A DNA stretch of 64,000 nt, taken from assembly GCF_000506985.1 (NCBI RefSeq), contig NZ_KI650979.1, positions 2,046,710-2,110,709 on the forward strand. The letters are read 5' to 3'. The DNA comes from Advenella kashmirensis W13003 (lineage in GTDB: Bacteria > Pseudomonadota > Gammaproteobacteria > Burkholderiales > Burkholderiaceae_B). Shown piece by piece: positions 8,482 through 18,145 of this stretch (the first letter of the stretch is position 1; every line of letters starts with the position of its first letter). Position numbers and translations under genes: made by a program. The notes under the pieces are model-generated. The model ran no database searches. It was not told the origin of the DNA and worked only from the letters and a program-made list of their open reading frames with translations.

Positions 8482-9417
8482 TCAGAGGTTGCTGTTTTCC
8501 ATGATCGCGGCGGCCTGGCGTTCCATGAATTCGCCCAGAGTGTCGATACCACGTAATTTCAGAATGGTATTGCGTACCGCTGCTTCGACAAGCACCGCCA
8601 GATTGCGGCCGGCCGCGACCTGCAGCATCACACGGCGAATGGGAATGCCCAGCATGTCCTGGGTCTGATCCTGGATCGGCAGCCGCTCGAATTTCTCGCT
8701 ATTGGCACGCACCAAGTGGACAATGAGCTTAAGGCGCATTTTGCGCCGCACCGAGGTTTCGCCAAAGATCGTACGGATATCCAGCAGGCCCAGGCCACGC
8801 ACCTCAAGCATATTGCGCAACAAATCGGGGCACTGGCCTTCGATCAGGGTGGGTGAGGTGCGGGAAAAGTCCACGGCATCGTCTGCAACCAGGCCATGCC
8901 CGCGGGAAATAAGTTCGAGCGCCAGTTCGCTTTTGCCCAGACCCGACTCACCCGTGATGAGCACGCCCAGACCCAGCACGTCCATGAAAACGCCATGGAC
9001 TGTTGTTTTGGGGGCAAATCGCTTGTTCAGGTAGATGCGCAGCACATCGATCAGGTGCGCCGCATCGACCGGGGTGGACAGCAGGGGGATTTTGCTGCGC
9101 GCGCAGAAGCTGACCAGGTCCGGTGGGGAATCCAGCCCTTCGGCCAGAATCACGGCCGGCACGCCGCCTTCGGCCAGTTCAATCAGCACTTTCTCGCGTT
9201 GCACGGTAGAGAGGCGGTTGTAGAAGATGAGCTCTTCCTTCCCAAAAACCTGGATGCGCGAAGGGTGGATAACGTTCAAGTGGCCGATCAGGTCTGCGGC
9301 CGAGGTATTGTTGACGATCGTATCCTGGATATGGCGCGTACGGCCTTCCTTGCCGGCGATCCAGGTAAAGCGCAGGCTTTCTTCGTTATCGGCAGTCAGA
9401 TCCTGAATACTGAGCAT
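8482..9417 (-). CDS. hprK: HPr kinase/phosphorylase
   Basis: Bifunctional enzyme that phosphorylates or dephosphorylates a serine of HPr, linking PTS state to regulation. The start is placed at the ATG at 9417 (311 residues), preceded by AAGG and agreeing with family N-termini; a TTG at 9435 overlapping the ptsN stop is less likely. It has an N-terminal domain (1-130) and a C-terminal kinase domain with P-loop GESGLGKS (156-163), catalytic His141 and signature [11 protein letters not shown]. Proteobacterial HprK accompanies incomplete, regulatory PTS systems, matching the adjacent ptsN. Confidence 0.94.
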   Translation of the reverse strand: MLSIQDLTADNEESLRFTWIAGKEGRTRHIQDTIVNNTSAADLIGHLNVIHPSRIQVFGKEELIFYNRLSTVQREKVLIELAEGGVPAVILAEGLDSPPDLVSFCARSKIPLLSTPVDAAHLIDVLRIYLNKRFAPKTTVHGVFMDVLGLGVLITGESGLGKSELALELISRGHGLVADDAVDFSRTSPTLIEGQCPDLLRNMLEVRGLGLLDIRTIFGETSVRRKMRLKLIVHLVRANSEKFERLPIQDQTQDMLGIPIRRVMLQVAAGRNLAVLVEAAVRNTILKLRGIDTLGEFMERQAAAIMENSNL

Positions 9418-9431
9418 GATCGTGCCTTTGA

Positions 9432-9890
9432 TCAATCGCCGGCAGGGTGTGCCAGCAAATCGTAAATGCCTTCTGAATTGGGACTGGCCAGCAATTGCTT
9501 GCGCGTTTCTCCGCTGGAGAGCAGTTGCGCCAGTTCCGCCAGAATTTCCAGGTGCTGCTGGGTTGCGCTTTCAGGCACCAGCAGGATCACCAGCAACTGG
9601 ACATGCTGCCCATCGGGCGCATCGAAGGGGATGGCTGTGGAGAGGCGCATGACGGCTGCGACTGCCTGTTTCAGATTGGCGATGCGGCCGTGAGGCACGG
9701 CAACGCCATGTCCCAACGCCGTTGAGCCGAGGCGTTCACGCGAAAACAGACTATCGAAAACCGTTGAGCGGGCGATGCCCTGATTGTTCTCGAACAGAAG
9801 CGCGGCCTGTTCAAAGGCGCGTTTCTTGCTGGTGACATTAACATCCAGCAGGATATTTTCCTGCGGAAGGATACGGGATAGTTGATTCAT
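9432..9890 (-). CDS. ptsN: Nitrogen-PTS EIIA component
   Basis: EIIA-Ntr-type phosphocarrier (152 residues) that accepts phosphate from NPr/HPr and regulates potassium, nitrogen and envelope functions by protein contact rather than sugar transport. The phosphorylated histidine is His67 in the motif VAVPHGR. The length and C-terminal EIIA fold are normal. It lies 14 bp upstream of hprK and 103 bp downstream of hpf, from which a strong terminator separates it. It may therefore have its own promoter. Confidence 0.92.
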   Translation of the reverse strand: MNQLSRILPQENILLDVNVTSKKRAFEQAALLFENNQGIARSTVFDSLFSRERLGSTALGHGVAVPHGRIANLKQAVAAVMRLSTAIPFDAPDGQHVQLLVILLVPESATQQHLEILAELAQLLSSGETRKQLLASPNSEGIYDLLAHPAGD

Positions 9891-9938
9891 ACCGCGATTA
9901 TAGGGTGTTCTTGCATTAAGAAATAGAAGGGTAAGCTA

Positions 9939-9962
9939 AAACCCGGCCGCCGGGCCGGGTTT
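9939..9962 (-). terminator. Intrinsic terminator after hpf
   Basis: AAACCCGGCC and GGCCGGGTTT form a perfect 10-bp stem around a 4-nt loop; on the minus strand it runs into TTTTAGC. It lies 31 bp past the hpf stop and before ptsN, so hpf and ptsN are probably transcriptionally uncoupled. Confidence 0.75.
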
Positions 9963-9993
9963 GCGCAAAAAACGGGAAAAAAGTACAACGTAT

Positions 9994-10314
9994 CTAGCCG
10001 ATACTCATTCTTTTTGCCGATTCATTGGAGTGGTCTGACGCTTTCGTTTTGTATTTGATGACCTGTCTGTCGGTCTTATCCGAAAGCAGATCAATGGCCG
10101 CATACAGATTCTCGTCCGTCACTTCGCAATGGATATCCTTGCCCGGTACGCGTAGCGTGACCTCTGCGCTGTGCTTGAGGGGCTCCTTGGACAGGATAAC
10201 CTGGGTGTCAATAACATGATCGAAGTGCCTGAGGACTTTGGCGAATTTGGTCACTACGTATTCTTTAATGGCAGGGGTGATTTCCACATGATGGCCACTG
10301 ATATTAAGATTCAT
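9994..10314 (-). CDS. hpf: Ribosome hibernation-promoting factor, short form
   Basis: 106-residue HPF/YfiA-type protein that binds the 30S A/P-site region and supports 100S ribosome dimers in stationary phase. The N-terminal sequence MNLNISGHHVEITPAIKEYV and the beta-alpha-beta-beta-beta-alpha pattern are typical. It lacks the C-terminal dimerisation domain of long HPF. A GGAG site lies upstream of the ATG at 10314. In most relatives rpoN lies directly upstream; here only a 226-bp non-coding stretch separates it from lptB. Confidence 0.92.
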   Translation of the reverse strand: MNLNISGHHVEITPAIKEYVVTKFAKVLRHFDHVIDTQVILSKEPLKHSAEVTLRVPGKDIHCEVTDENLYAAIDLLSDKTDRQVIKYKTKASDHSNESAKRMSIG

Positions 10315-10540
10315 AGTGTGCTCCTTTTGAAAGTTGAATAGGCGGACGCCTCAACAAAAATCAGGGCGTCGATAAAAAAATGAGAGGGGAAGGGACTCCT
10401 TGATGACAGGTTGATGAAAGGATTTTTTCTGATCCGTCAGGGATAGTTTAAACCTTATTTGGACTTATACAAGCCCCCTGTCTGGGCGCTGAATCGGGAG
10501 CGAGCCCCTGCGTGAGGGGCGGGCGCTCGTTGAATGACTG

Positions 10541-11332
10541 TTACATTTTGAAATGTTCGCCGAGGTACACCTTGCGCACTTCGGGATTGGTGATGATCGA
10601 ATCAGGTTCGCCGTCGGTCAGCACTTTACCGGTGCTGATAATATAGGCCCGGTCGCAAATGCCCAGCGTTTCGCGCACATTGTGATCGGTAATCAATACG
10701 CCGATATTACGGCTTTTCAGAAAGCGCACGATGCGCTGGATTTCGATGACCGCGATCGGATCGACCCCGGCAAAAGGCTCGTCAAGCAGAATGAAGCGCG
10801 GATTGGTCGCCAGTGCCCGGGCAATTTCCACCCGGCGGCGTTCGCCTCCGGACAGTGAAATGGCGGCATTCTTGCGAATGTGGGTGATTTGCAATTCGTC
10901 CAGCAACAGTTCCAGTTGCTCGCGAACCCGCTGACGTGTCAGGGTCTTGCTGGTATCGGGATCGGTCTGCAGTTCGAGCACGGCCTGAATATTTTGTTCT
11001 ACGGACAGGCGCCGGAAGACCGATGCGTCCTGCGGCAGATAGGACAGGCCCAGATGAGCGCGCTTGTGAATGGGCAGCGACGTAATGTCACGGCCGTCAA
11101 TTTCAATACGACCAAAATCGGCCGGAATCAGTCCCACGATCATGTAGAAGCTGGTGGTTTTACCCGCGCCATTGGGGCCGAGCAGCCCGACCACTTCACC
11201 GCTGGATACGGAAATAGACACATCCTGGACAACACTGCGGCCATTATAGATTTTTTGCAGGCCGATGGCCTTCAGTTGCCCCAGGCCATCAATGGCATTG
11301 GTCTGCAGGCTGGAGCTGGATAAAGTATTCAT
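10541..11332 (-). CDS. lptB: LPS export ABC transporter ATPase LptB
   Basis: Cytoplasmic ATPase that powers extraction of LPS from the inner membrane with LptF/LptG/LptC. 263 residues with an about 20-residue N-terminal extension; Walker A GPNGAGKT at 52-59, signature SLSGGERRR, Walker B FILLDEPFAGVD. The ATG lies 3 bp after the lptA stop, so it is the distal gene of kdsD-kdsC-lptC-lptA-lptB. lptF/lptG are outside the window, as is usual. Confidence 0.95.
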   Translation of the reverse strand: MNTLSSSSLQTNAIDGLGQLKAIGLQKIYNGRSVVQDVSISVSSGEVVGLLGPNGAGKTTSFYMIVGLIPADFGRIEIDGRDITSLPIHKRAHLGLSYLPQDASVFRRLSVEQNIQAVLELQTDPDTSKTLTRQRVREQLELLLDELQITHIRKNAAISLSGGERRRVEIARALATNPRFILLDEPFAGVDPIAVIEIQRIVRFLKSRNIGVLITDHNVRETLGICDRAYIISTGKVLTDGEPDSIITNPEVRKVYLGEHFKM

Positions 11333-11335
11333 GCA

Positions 11336-12019
11336 TTAATTCTGGGTTGCTTTGCCTGGCGTGCCAGGGGCGGCCGGCTTCGAAGCGATTGAGCTGGGCA
11401 TTGGCTTGTTGTTGTACAGCTTGCGGCATTCGGCCACGGCCTGGTCAGTTTTTGCCCGCGGTTGTGCAATGGAGCGCACCCGTCCCGGCTGAGCGGCCGA
11501 GGTCGGACCGCCAGTCGCTGAATAGGTATTGTTCTGGTTGTTGAAGGTAACCACTTCGCCATTGATCGTGTCAAAAGGTTTGCCGCAAATGAAGCGGGTG
11601 ACCGTAGCATGACCCACCATTTTCACCGTGTTGAGTTTGCCGTCGTATTCACCCCGGTCTCCGCGGGCTTCCACCACTTCGTAATTTTCGGGACGTTCCT
11701 GGCGGATGAATACGTAGCGGGATTTGTCTACTGTGGCTACGCCATACTGGAAGCCCTGAGCGTCTTCACGCAAATCCAGCCGGTCCGAGGTCAGTTTCAT
11801 CAGGCCGCGCGTGAGAATGACATTCCCCGTGAATACGCTGGTTTTTTTTGCGTCGTCATAACTCAGGGTGTCGGACAGAACCTGGGTATCCGGCTCCTCG
11901 GTCTTGGGCGCGGTTGCCGATTTGGGCGGCGTCTGCGCGATGACAGTCTGCCCTGCGGCCAGCAGGAAGAGGCCAAGGCATAATGCGAGGGTTGAGGTTC
12001 TCAAAGTTGACGCATTCAT
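11336..12019 (-). CDS. lptA: LPS transport periplasmic protein LptA
   Basis: Periplasmic bridge protein of the Lpt machine, 227 residues. A cleavable signal peptide ends near residue 28 (VIAQ). The OstA/LptA beta-jellyroll (about 45-175) includes DTLSYDDAKKTSVFTGNVILTRG, typical of LptA. The Gln/Pro/Ala-rich C-terminal tail (from about 185) is longer than in E. coli LptA. The ATG overlaps the lptC stop by 4 bp. Confidence 0.92.
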   Translation of the reverse strand: MNASTLRTSTLALCLGLFLLAAGQTVIAQTPPKSATAPKTEEPDTQVLSDTLSYDDAKKTSVFTGNVILTRGLMKLTSDRLDLREDAQGFQYGVATVDKSRYVFIRQERPENYEVVEARGDRGEYDGKLNTVKMVGHATVTRFICGKPFDTINGEVVTFNNQNNTYSATGGPTSAAQPGRVRSIAQPRAKTDQAVAECRKLYNNKPMPSSIASKPAAPGTPGKATQN

Positions 12020-12642
12020 TGCGGAGGGGTTCCTTGCTTGTTTGGGATGGTGGTTCGACGTCGGTTGCTGTCCTGCCCCGAAATGGAAACGTCGGAAGAC
12101 GAGTAAACGTCCAGTTTTCTGGTTTTGTTGTTATACATCATACCGGTGCCATTCATGCGCGAATTGCCGTTGATGACGAGCGCCGGTTTGTCAGTCGTAA
12201 TAATATCTTCATTGGGATAGATGATCAATTCTTCACTGCGTACGTCCAGTGCCTTGTCTTCGCCATAAGGGAAGCGATGCAGGTGTGCATTGCCCCGGAT
12301 GACAATTTTATTTCCATCATCCAGCATGGTTGCGGTATCGCCGGTGCCAACCGTGCGGGGCGAATTGGGGCGCTGGCCGGTGGCCGTGGCATCGGTGATC
12401 AGATAGCTGTCGTTATACGGGAAGTGCTGCATGTGCGTGCCTTCCAGACGGTTGACCGGCACGCCGTTGGCGTCGGAGCTGAGCATGACGAATTTATCTG
12501 ACCAGGAATCGGGCTCGCGCGTCTTGCGCGCAGGCGGGTCCACGTCGATGGCCCTTTGTGCGTAATCGGCTGCCCACCATGTCGAGATGACCAGTGCAAT
12601 CAGCATGAACAGCGCGATAAGGGCGGGAATGCGTTCTTTCAT
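12016..12642 (-). CDS. lptC: LPS export system protein LptC
   Basis: Bitopic inner-membrane protein that passes LPS from LptBFG to LptA. A single N-terminal membrane segment (about residues 7-28, IPALIALFMLIALVISTW) is followed by a periplasmic jellyroll with an LptC pattern including EGTHMQHFPYND. 208 residues is normal. It lies 10 bp after kdsC and overlaps lptA by 4 bp. Confidence 0.9.
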   Translation of the reverse strand: MKERIPALIALFMLIALVISTWWAADYAQRAIDVDPPARKTREPDSWSDKFVMLSSDANGVPVNRLEGTHMQHFPYNDSYLITDATATGQRPNSPRTVGTGDTATMLDDGNKIVIRGNAHLHRFPYGEDKALDVRSEELIIYPNEDIITTDKPALVINGNSRMNGTGMMYNNKTRKLDVYSSSDVSISGQDSNRRRTTIPNKQGTPPQ

Positions 12643-12652
12643 GACGATCGGG

Positions 12653-13249
12653 CTACTGGATAACCGCGCCGGTCAGACGCCCTGGCGTAAAAAAGCCCGA
12701 AAGCGTACCCTGTGCGGCCATGATCAGGTCGGTGCATTCACGCACGGCGCCGCTGCCGCCGGGCAGGGAGGTAACCCAGTGGGCAGTCTGTTGTACATAT
12801 AGGGGCGCGTTGGGCACGCTGATGGAGAATCCGCACTTTTGCATGGCCGGCAGATCAATAATGTCGTCGCCCATGAAGGCAATATTTTCAAGACCCAGTC
12901 CCATATCGGTGGCCAGCTGGCTCAGCACGCCAATTTTGTCGCGCACATTCTGGAACACATCGGCCAGTCCCAGATCGGCGGCGCGGCGCGACAGGATATC
13001 ACCTTCGCGACCGGTAATCAGCACGACGCGCACCCCGGCCTGTTGCAGCATTTTCAGGCCATGGCCGTCGAGCGCGCAAAAGCGCTTCATGAGTTCACCA
13101 TGTTCGCCATACCACAGGCTGCCATCGGTCAAAATGCCGTCGACATCAAAGGCGATGAGTTTGACCTGGGCTGCCAGGTCGCGTACAGACTGGCTGATTT
13201 TGGAGAGCACCAGCGCTTCGGCCGGATGAGGAGTGTTGATAGGTTTCAT
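12653..13249 (-). CDS. kdsC: Kdo-8-phosphate phosphatase
   Basis: HAD phosphatase of the C0 (capless) type that produces Kdo from Kdo-8-P for LPS inner core. 198 residues; nucleophile motif FDVDGILTDG near residues 34-43; Mg-binding motif MGDDIIDLPAM. It starts 3 bp after the kdsD stop, consistent with a Kdo/Lpt operon reading from kdsD to lptB. Confidence 0.93.
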   Translation of the reverse strand: MKPINTPHPAEALVLSKISQSVRDLAAQVKLIAFDVDGILTDGSLWYGEHGELMKRFCALDGHGLKMLQQAGVRVVLITGREGDILSRRAADLGLADVFQNVRDKIGVLSQLATDMGLGLENIAFMGDDIIDLPAMQKCGFSISVPNAPLYVQQTAHWVTSLPGGSGAVRECTDLIMAAQGTLSGFFTPGRLTGAVIQ

Positions 13250-13252
13250 ACG

Positions 13253-14242
13253 TCAGATGACTTTTGCGTCCATGAGATCGTGCATATGCAGCGCGCCGAT
13301 CAGTGTTTGTTCCTGATTGACCACCAGCATGGTGGACAGTTTGTGCTGTTCCATGACGGCAGCGGCCTCGGCGGCCAGCGCCTCGGGGCCGATGCTGCGA
13401 GGGTAGGGAGTCATGGCCTGGGCTGCCGTGATGTCACGGATATCCCCTTTTTGCATGATCAGCCGGCGCAAATCGCCGTCAGTGAAAATGCCCAGTGGTT
13501 TGCGCGACTCATCGGCGATCACGGTCATGCCCATGCGTTTACCCGTCATTTCTTCAAGCACCGTTGGCATGCGGGTGTCGGGGCCGACAATAGGCAGTTC
13601 ATCGCCCTGGCGCATGACGTCGCGCACGTGGGTGAGCAGACGCCGGCCCAGGGCGCCGCCCGGATGCGAGCGGGCGAAGTCGGAGGTGCCAAAGCCGCGG
13701 GCCTCCAGGCAGGCGATCGCCAGGGCATCGCCCAGGGCAAGCGTGACCGTTGTGCTGGAGGTGGGTGCCAGATTGAGCGGGCAGGCTTCGCGGGTGACGC
13801 TGACATCCAGAAAAACGTCAGACAGGCTGGCCAGCTCGGAGTAGCGGTTACCGCAGATGCCAATGATTTTTGAGCCCAGGCGTCTGGCGATCGGCAAAAT
13901 GGTGGCCAGTTCCGGGGACGAGCCCGAGTAGGATACGGCGATGATGAGATCGTCGCCGGTAATCATGCCCAGGTCACCGTGCGCGGCCTCTGCTGCATGC
14001 ACGAAATAGCTGGGTGAGCCGGTAGAGGCAAACGTGGCGGATATTTTCCGGGCAATGTGGCCCGATTTGCCGATCCCCGTGACGGCAACGCGCCCGGTAC
14101 ATCCCAGCAGTAGGGAGACGGCCTGTGCAAACCGTTCATCCAGACGCGTGTCCAGATGCTGCAACTCGGTGATTTCGATTTGCAGTGTCCGGTGTGCCGA
14201 CGCCAGGGCATCGGCAGAAGTAAATTCAATTTCATTGACCAT
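13253..14242 (-). CDS. kdsD: D-arabinose-5-phosphate isomerase
   Basis: Interconverts ribulose-5-P and arabinose-5-P, the first committed precursor of Kdo. 329 residues: an N-terminal SIS domain (about 40-175, with GIGKSGHIARK and SYSGSSPEL) and two C-terminal CBS repeats (about 210-329). It is the first gene of the kdsDC-lptCAB operon on the minus strand and is separated from the divergent purT by 367 bp. Confidence 0.93.
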   Translation of the reverse strand: MVNEIEFTSADALASAHRTLQIEITELQHLDTRLDERFAQAVSLLLGCTGRVAVTGIGKSGHIARKISATFASTGSPSYFVHAAEAAHGDLGMITGDDLIIAVSYSGSSPELATILPIARRLGSKIIGICGNRYSELASLSDVFLDVSVTREACPLNLAPTSSTTVTLALGDALAIACLEARGFGTSDFARSHPGGALGRRLLTHVRDVMRQGDELPIVGPDTRMPTVLEEMTGKRMGMTVIADESRKPLGIFTDGDLRRLIMQKGDIRDITAAQAMTPYPRSIGPEALAAEAAAVMEQHKLSTMLVVNQEQTLIGALHMHDLMDAKVI

Positions 14243-14609
14243 CAGGCGATTTTAATCGTAACCGCCAGGCAAGATGGAAATTTTCAGCCTTCTGCCGAAA
14301 TGCGGGTCTTGCTGATTGTTTCATTGCATATCGCGGGGGGGCTCGCGCAGACACCGACGGCGATCTCGTGCAGGCATAGAATCCGGCGCGGGAACACAAC
14401 GCAGGAATTGGGCGCAGGAGCAGTACGCAGGCAGGAATCGCGGGTACGGACCCCCAGGCGCCTGCCTCAGGCCGGGGGCCATCGCGCGGAAATCCGTAGT
14501 TGTGTGCTTGTTGCTGCTTTTGTCATGTCGGCGATTTATAATGTGATTTCTGTCTTCGGCTCGTTCTCCAACCGGCCTTGCCTTCTTCCAACTCATCAGC
14601 CCCCGCACC
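14243..14609. other. Gene-free kdsD-purT intergenic region with GC-rich folds
   Basis: 367 bp with no convincing coding frame. It must hold divergent promoters for kdsD and purT; a perfect TATAAT at 14537-14542 is the best purT -10, with no clear -35 at standard spacing. Between about 14389 and 14505 the plus strand has a potential closing pairing (CCG-g-CGCG with CGCGCGG) around a strong hairpin (CCCCC ... GCCTG-CCT-CAGGC-c-GGGGG, about 14450-14478). It also has several GGA-containing motifs, including GCAGGAAT at 14401 and again at 14431. A small structured RNA is possible but unproven. Confidence 0.4.
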
Positions 14610-15839
14610 ATGACCAATCACGCTTTTGCTTCCCCCATTTTGAGTACTCCTCTATCCTCAGCAGCGACACGCGTGATGCTGCTCGGTTCCGGCGAGCTGG
14701 GTAAAGAAGTGGTGATCGCCCTGCAGCGGCTGGGGGTAGAAGTCATTGCTGTCGACCGTTACGAGAACGCGCCGGCGCACCAGGTTGCGCACCGCTCTCA
14801 TGTTGTCAACATGACAGACAAGGCGGCACTGCGGCGCATTATCGACGCCGAGCAGCCGCATGTCATCGTGCCGGAAATCGAGGCCATCGCCACCGATCTG
14901 CTGGTCGAACTCGAAGCCGAGGGCCGGGTGCGTGTCACCCCCACGGCGCAAGCGGCGCGGCTGACCATGGACCGCGAAGGCATACGCCGCCTGGCAGCCG
15001 AAACGCTGGGGGTGCCCACCTCGCCTTATCGTTTCGTCGATAGCCAGCAGCAGCTGCAGCAGGCCATTGATGAACAGATTGGTTACCCGTGTGTGGTCAA
15101 GCCGGTCATGTCGTCATCCGGAAAAGGGCAGTCGCTCATTCGCACCGCCGACGATGTGGCGCACGCTTGGCAATATTCCCAGGAAGGCGGCCGCGTGGGC
15201 AAGGGCAGAATTATTGTTGAAGGCTTTATCCGCTTCGATTATGAAATTACCCTGTTGACCGTACGCGCCCGTGATCCGAAAACCGGCGATATCGTGACGC
15301 ATTTTTGCGAACCCATCGGACATCGCCAGGAAGCCGGTGATTACGTCGAAAGCTGGCAGCCCCAGGCCATGTCTGATACCGCGCTGCAGCGGGCCAAAGA
15401 TATCAGTCTGGCGGTCACCAACGCATTGGGGGGCATGGGTGTGTTCGGCGTAGAGCTGTTTGTGGCGGGCGACCAGGTCTGGTTCTCAGAGGTCAGCCCC
15501 CGTCCTCATGATACTGGGATGGTCACCATGATTACCCAGGTTCAGAACGAATTCGAACTGCATGCCCGCGCGCTGCTCGGGCTGCCCGTCAATACCACGC
15601 TGCGCGCCACTGGGGCGAGCAGTGTCATTTACGGCGGTGTTGACGCCGAAGCGGTCAGCTTCAGCCATGTGGCCGAAGCCCTGGCAGAGCCCGATACCGA
15701 CGTACGTCTTTTTGGTAAACCGGCTTCTTTCGTTCGTCGCCGCATGGGCGTGGCGCTTGCGGCGGCCGAGTCGCCCGATCTGGCGCGCGAGAAAGCGCAA
15801 CGCGTATCGTCCGCCATCCACGTATCCGCCGTCGATTAA
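14610..15839 (+). CDS. purT: Formate-dependent phosphoribosylglycinamide formyltransferase
   Basis: ATP-grasp enzyme making formyl-GAR from GAR, formate and ATP, an alternative to folate-dependent PurN in purine synthesis. 409 residues. The N-terminal [10 protein letters not shown] nucleotide-binding segment, central ATP-grasp loop SSSGKGQS and the [14 protein letters not shown] region match PurT. The ATG at 14610 is kept because the residues before the fold ([12 protein letters not shown]) match the E. coli N-terminus. There is no good SD, so a short or leader-poor mRNA is possible. apt follows 89 bp later. Confidence 0.95.
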   Translation: MTNHAFASPILSTPLSSAATRVMLLGSGELGKEVVIALQRLGVEVIAVDRYENAPAHQVAHRSHVVNMTDKAALRRIIDAEQPHVIVPEIEAIATDLLVELEAEGRVRVTPTAQAARLTMDREGIRRLAAETLGVPTSPYRFVDSQQQLQQAIDEQIGYPCVVKPVMSSSGKGQSLIRTADDVAHAWQYSQEGGRVGKGRIIVEGFIRFDYEITLLTVRARDPKTGDIVTHFCEPIGHRQEAGDYVESWQPQAMSDTALQRAKDISLAVTNALGGMGVFGVELFVAGDQVWFSEVSPRPHDTGMVTMITQVQNEFELHARALLGLPVNTTLRATGASSVIYGGVDAEAVSFSHVAEALAEPDTDVRLFGKPASFVRRRMGVALAAAESPDLAREKAQRVSSAIHVSAVD

Positions 15840-15928
15840 GCGTCGCTAGGGATAAACCCGTATGGGGGCCGGCGAATCGGCTATAGTGTCGTTGTTTGAT
15901 TTTCACCGTCACAGGAGTTTCTGACATC

Positions 15929-16468
15929 ATGACTATGATTGACCCGCATCAAATGGTGACCGACGCCATACGCAGCGTGCCTGACTGGCCGAAGCCGGGC
16001 ATCACATTTCGTGATATCACACCTGTGTTACAGGACCCACGCATGTTTCGTGTGTTGCTCGACATCTTCGTCTACCGGTATATGCGCGAACGGCTGGACC
16101 TGATCGCCGGTATTGATGCCCGGGGCTTTATTGTCGGCAGCGTCCTGGCTTACGAACTCAAGCTCGGGTTCGTGCCGGTGCGCAAGAAAGGCAAGTTGCC
16201 GTTTCAGACCCTGGCTGAAGAATACTCTCTGGAATACGGTAACGCCAGTGTCGAAATGCATACAGATGCGGTCCGGCCTGGTCAGCGTGTCCTGCTGGTG
16301 GATGACCTGATTGCGACCGGTGGAACCATGCTGGCGGCGGCCAAATTGTTGCAGCGCCTGGGTGCCAATGTTGTGGAGGCGGCCGCCATTATCGACCTGC
16401 CTGAGCTGGGCGGTTCAAAACTCTTGCGCGAAAGTGGCGCATCGGTATTTACGGTCTGTGAGTTCTGA
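15929..16468 (+). CDS. apt: Adenine phosphoribosyltransferase
   Basis: Purine salvage enzyme converting adenine plus PRPP to AMP. 179 residues from the ATG at 15929, which has AGGAG 11 bp upstream; the earlier in-frame ATG at 15896 has neither SD nor conservation. The PRPP-binding motif [13 protein letters not shown] is intact, as are the [15 protein letters not shown]-terminus and the substrate loop. Its position after purT groups de novo and salvage purine genes; a TATAGT at 15882-15887 suggests its own promoter. Confidence 0.94.
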   Translation: MTMIDPHQMVTDAIRSVPDWPKPGITFRDITPVLQDPRMFRVLLDIFVYRYMRERLDLIAGIDARGFIVGSVLAYELKLGFVPVRKKGKLPFQTLAEEYSLEYGNASVEMHTDAVRPGQRVLLVDDLIATGGTMLAAAKLLQRLGANVVEAAAIIDLPELGGSKLLRESGASVFTVCEF

Positions 16469-16518
16469 AGCGCGCGGTGCCTGACGGCGTGCGCGCCGCG
16501 AGAGCCGGCCCGGCCGGA

Positions 16519-18027
16519 TTACAGAAAGAGCTTGTAGGCCGGATTTTTACTTTCGTTTTCGTACGGATAGCCGATTTGCGATAAAAATTCCTTGAATGCT
16601 TTTTTGTCTGCCGGTGGTACCTGGATGCCGACCAGCACCCGGCCATAATCCGAACCCTGATTGCGGTAATGGAACAGGCTGATATTCCATTCCGGATTCA
16701 TGGTGTCCAGAAAACGCATCAGTGCACCGGGGCGTTCCGGGAATTCAAAGCGATACAGTTCTTCGTTTTGCGCCAGCGGTGAATGGCCGCCGACCATATA
16801 TCGAAGATGTGATTTGGCCAGGTCGTCGTGGCTTAAATCAAGCGCTTCGAATTTTTTTCGCTGCAACATCGTGGTCAGTTTCTCGGCTTCGGCGTGAGAA
16901 CTGATCTGGATGCCGACAAAAACGTGGGCCTTCTGCGCATCCGAAATCCGATAGTTGAATTCGGTCACGCTGCGGTTGCCCAGCAATTTGCACAACTGAC
17001 GGAAACTGCCCCGTTCTTCGGGCATGGTGACGGCCAAAATCGCCTCTTTGGCTTCGCCCACATCGGCCCGTTCGGCCACAAAGCGCAGCCGGTCAAAGTT
17101 CATGTTGGCGCCCGAGGCAATGGCAATCACTGTTTTGTTTTTCCAGTCATGCTCGGCCACATAGCGCTTGGCGCCGGCCAGGCCGAGCGCACCTGCCGGT
17201 TCCACGACGCTGCGGGTATCCTGGAAGATATCCTTGATGGCGGCGCACAGCTCGTCGGTGTTGACGGTGATAATGTCATCGACATATTCGCGGATGACCC
17301 GGAATGTTTCGCTGCCCACCTGTTTGACGGCCGTGCCGTCGGAAAAAAGACCGACGTCGTTCAGGTGCACGCGGCGCCCGGCCCGGAAACTGCGGGCCAT
17401 GGCGTCGGAGTCTTCGGTCTGGACGCCAATGACTGCGACGTCAGGACGCAACTGCTTGATATACGCAGCAATGCCGGCAAGCAGGCCGCCGCCGCCGATC
17501 GGAACAAAAACGGCATCAATCGGTCCTGGATGCTGGTGCAATATTTCCATGGCCACGGTACCCTGGCCGGCGATTACATCGGGATCATCAAACGGATGGA
17601 CAAACGTGAGTTTTTCCTTTTTCTCAAGGGCGGCTGCAAACTCGTAGGCATCGCTGTATGACTCGCCATGCAGTACGGCTTCGCCACCCAGACGCTTGAC
17701 TGCGTCGACCTTGACTGCGGGAGTGGAGATGGGCATGACAATCACGGCGCGGCAGCCCAGCCGTCGGGCCGACAAGGCAACACCCTGGGCATGGTTGCCG
17801 GCCGAGGCCGCAATCACACCGCGTTTGAGGGCCTCGGGCGGCAGATTGGCCATCTTGTTGTAGGCGCCACGGATTTTGAAGCTGAAAACAGGTTGCGTGT
17901 CTTCACGCTTGAGCAGCACTGTGTTTTGAATTCGCTGCGAAAGCAGCGTGGCCGGTTCCAGAGAGGTTTCGAGCGCGACATCGTACACGCGTGATGTCAA
18001 AATGCGTTTGAGGTAGTCCGTTGACAT
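16519..18027 (-). CDS. ilvA: Threonine ammonia-lyase, biosynthetic
   Basis: PLP enzyme converting threonine to 2-oxobutyrate at the head of isoleucine synthesis. 502 residues: a catalytic domain (1-325) with PLP lysine Lys51 in SFKIRGAYNK and phosphate loop GGGGLLAG, then two ACT-like regulatory repeats (about 330-500). The two repeats mark the allosteric, isoleucine-inhibited biosynthetic form rather than catabolic TdcB. It is convergent with apt and monocistronic. Confidence 0.95.
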   Translation of the reverse strand: MSTDYLKRILTSRVYDVALETSLEPATLLSQRIQNTVLLKREDTQPVFSFKIRGAYNKMANLPPEALKRGVIAASAGNHAQGVALSARRLGCRAVIVMPISTPAVKVDAVKRLGGEAVLHGESYSDAYEFAAALEKKEKLTFVHPFDDPDVIAGQGTVAMEILHQHPGPIDAVFVPIGGGGLLAGIAAYIKQLRPDVAVIGVQTEDSDAMARSFRAGRRVHLNDVGLFSDGTAVKQVGSETFRVIREYVDDIITVNTDELCAAIKDIFQDTRSVVEPAGALGLAGAKRYVAEHDWKNKTVIAIASGANMNFDRLRFVAERADVGEAKEAILAVTMPEERGSFRQLCKLLGNRSVTEFNYRISDAQKAHVFVGIQISSHAEAEKLTTMLQRKKFEALDLSHDDLAKSHLRYMVGGHSPLAQNEELYRFEFPERPGALMRFLDTMNPEWNISLFHYRNQGSDYGRVLVGIQVPPADKKAFKEFLSQIGYPYENESKNPAYKLFL

Positions 18028-18145
18028 GTTATTTTGGAATGAAAAAAAGAATACAGGCAGGCGCTTAAGGTTAACATAGCGAATCTGATTTTAGGATTAA
18101 AGCCGGCAGCAGGGTTTTCAAAAAACCGGCCAAAATAGGGAATAT

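Noticed and set aside
9418-9435. TTG start of hprK overlapping ptsN
   Set aside because: The ATG at 9417 has better SD spacing and agrees with family N-termini.
14380-14510. 6S RNA
   Set aside because: The long central bubble and conserved closing sequences of 6S RNA are not evident; only a general structured-RNA finding is kept.
16469-16518. GC-rich inverted repeats between apt and ilvA as a terminator
   Set aside because: GCGCGC and GGCC repeats can pair in several ways but no T-run follows on either strand.
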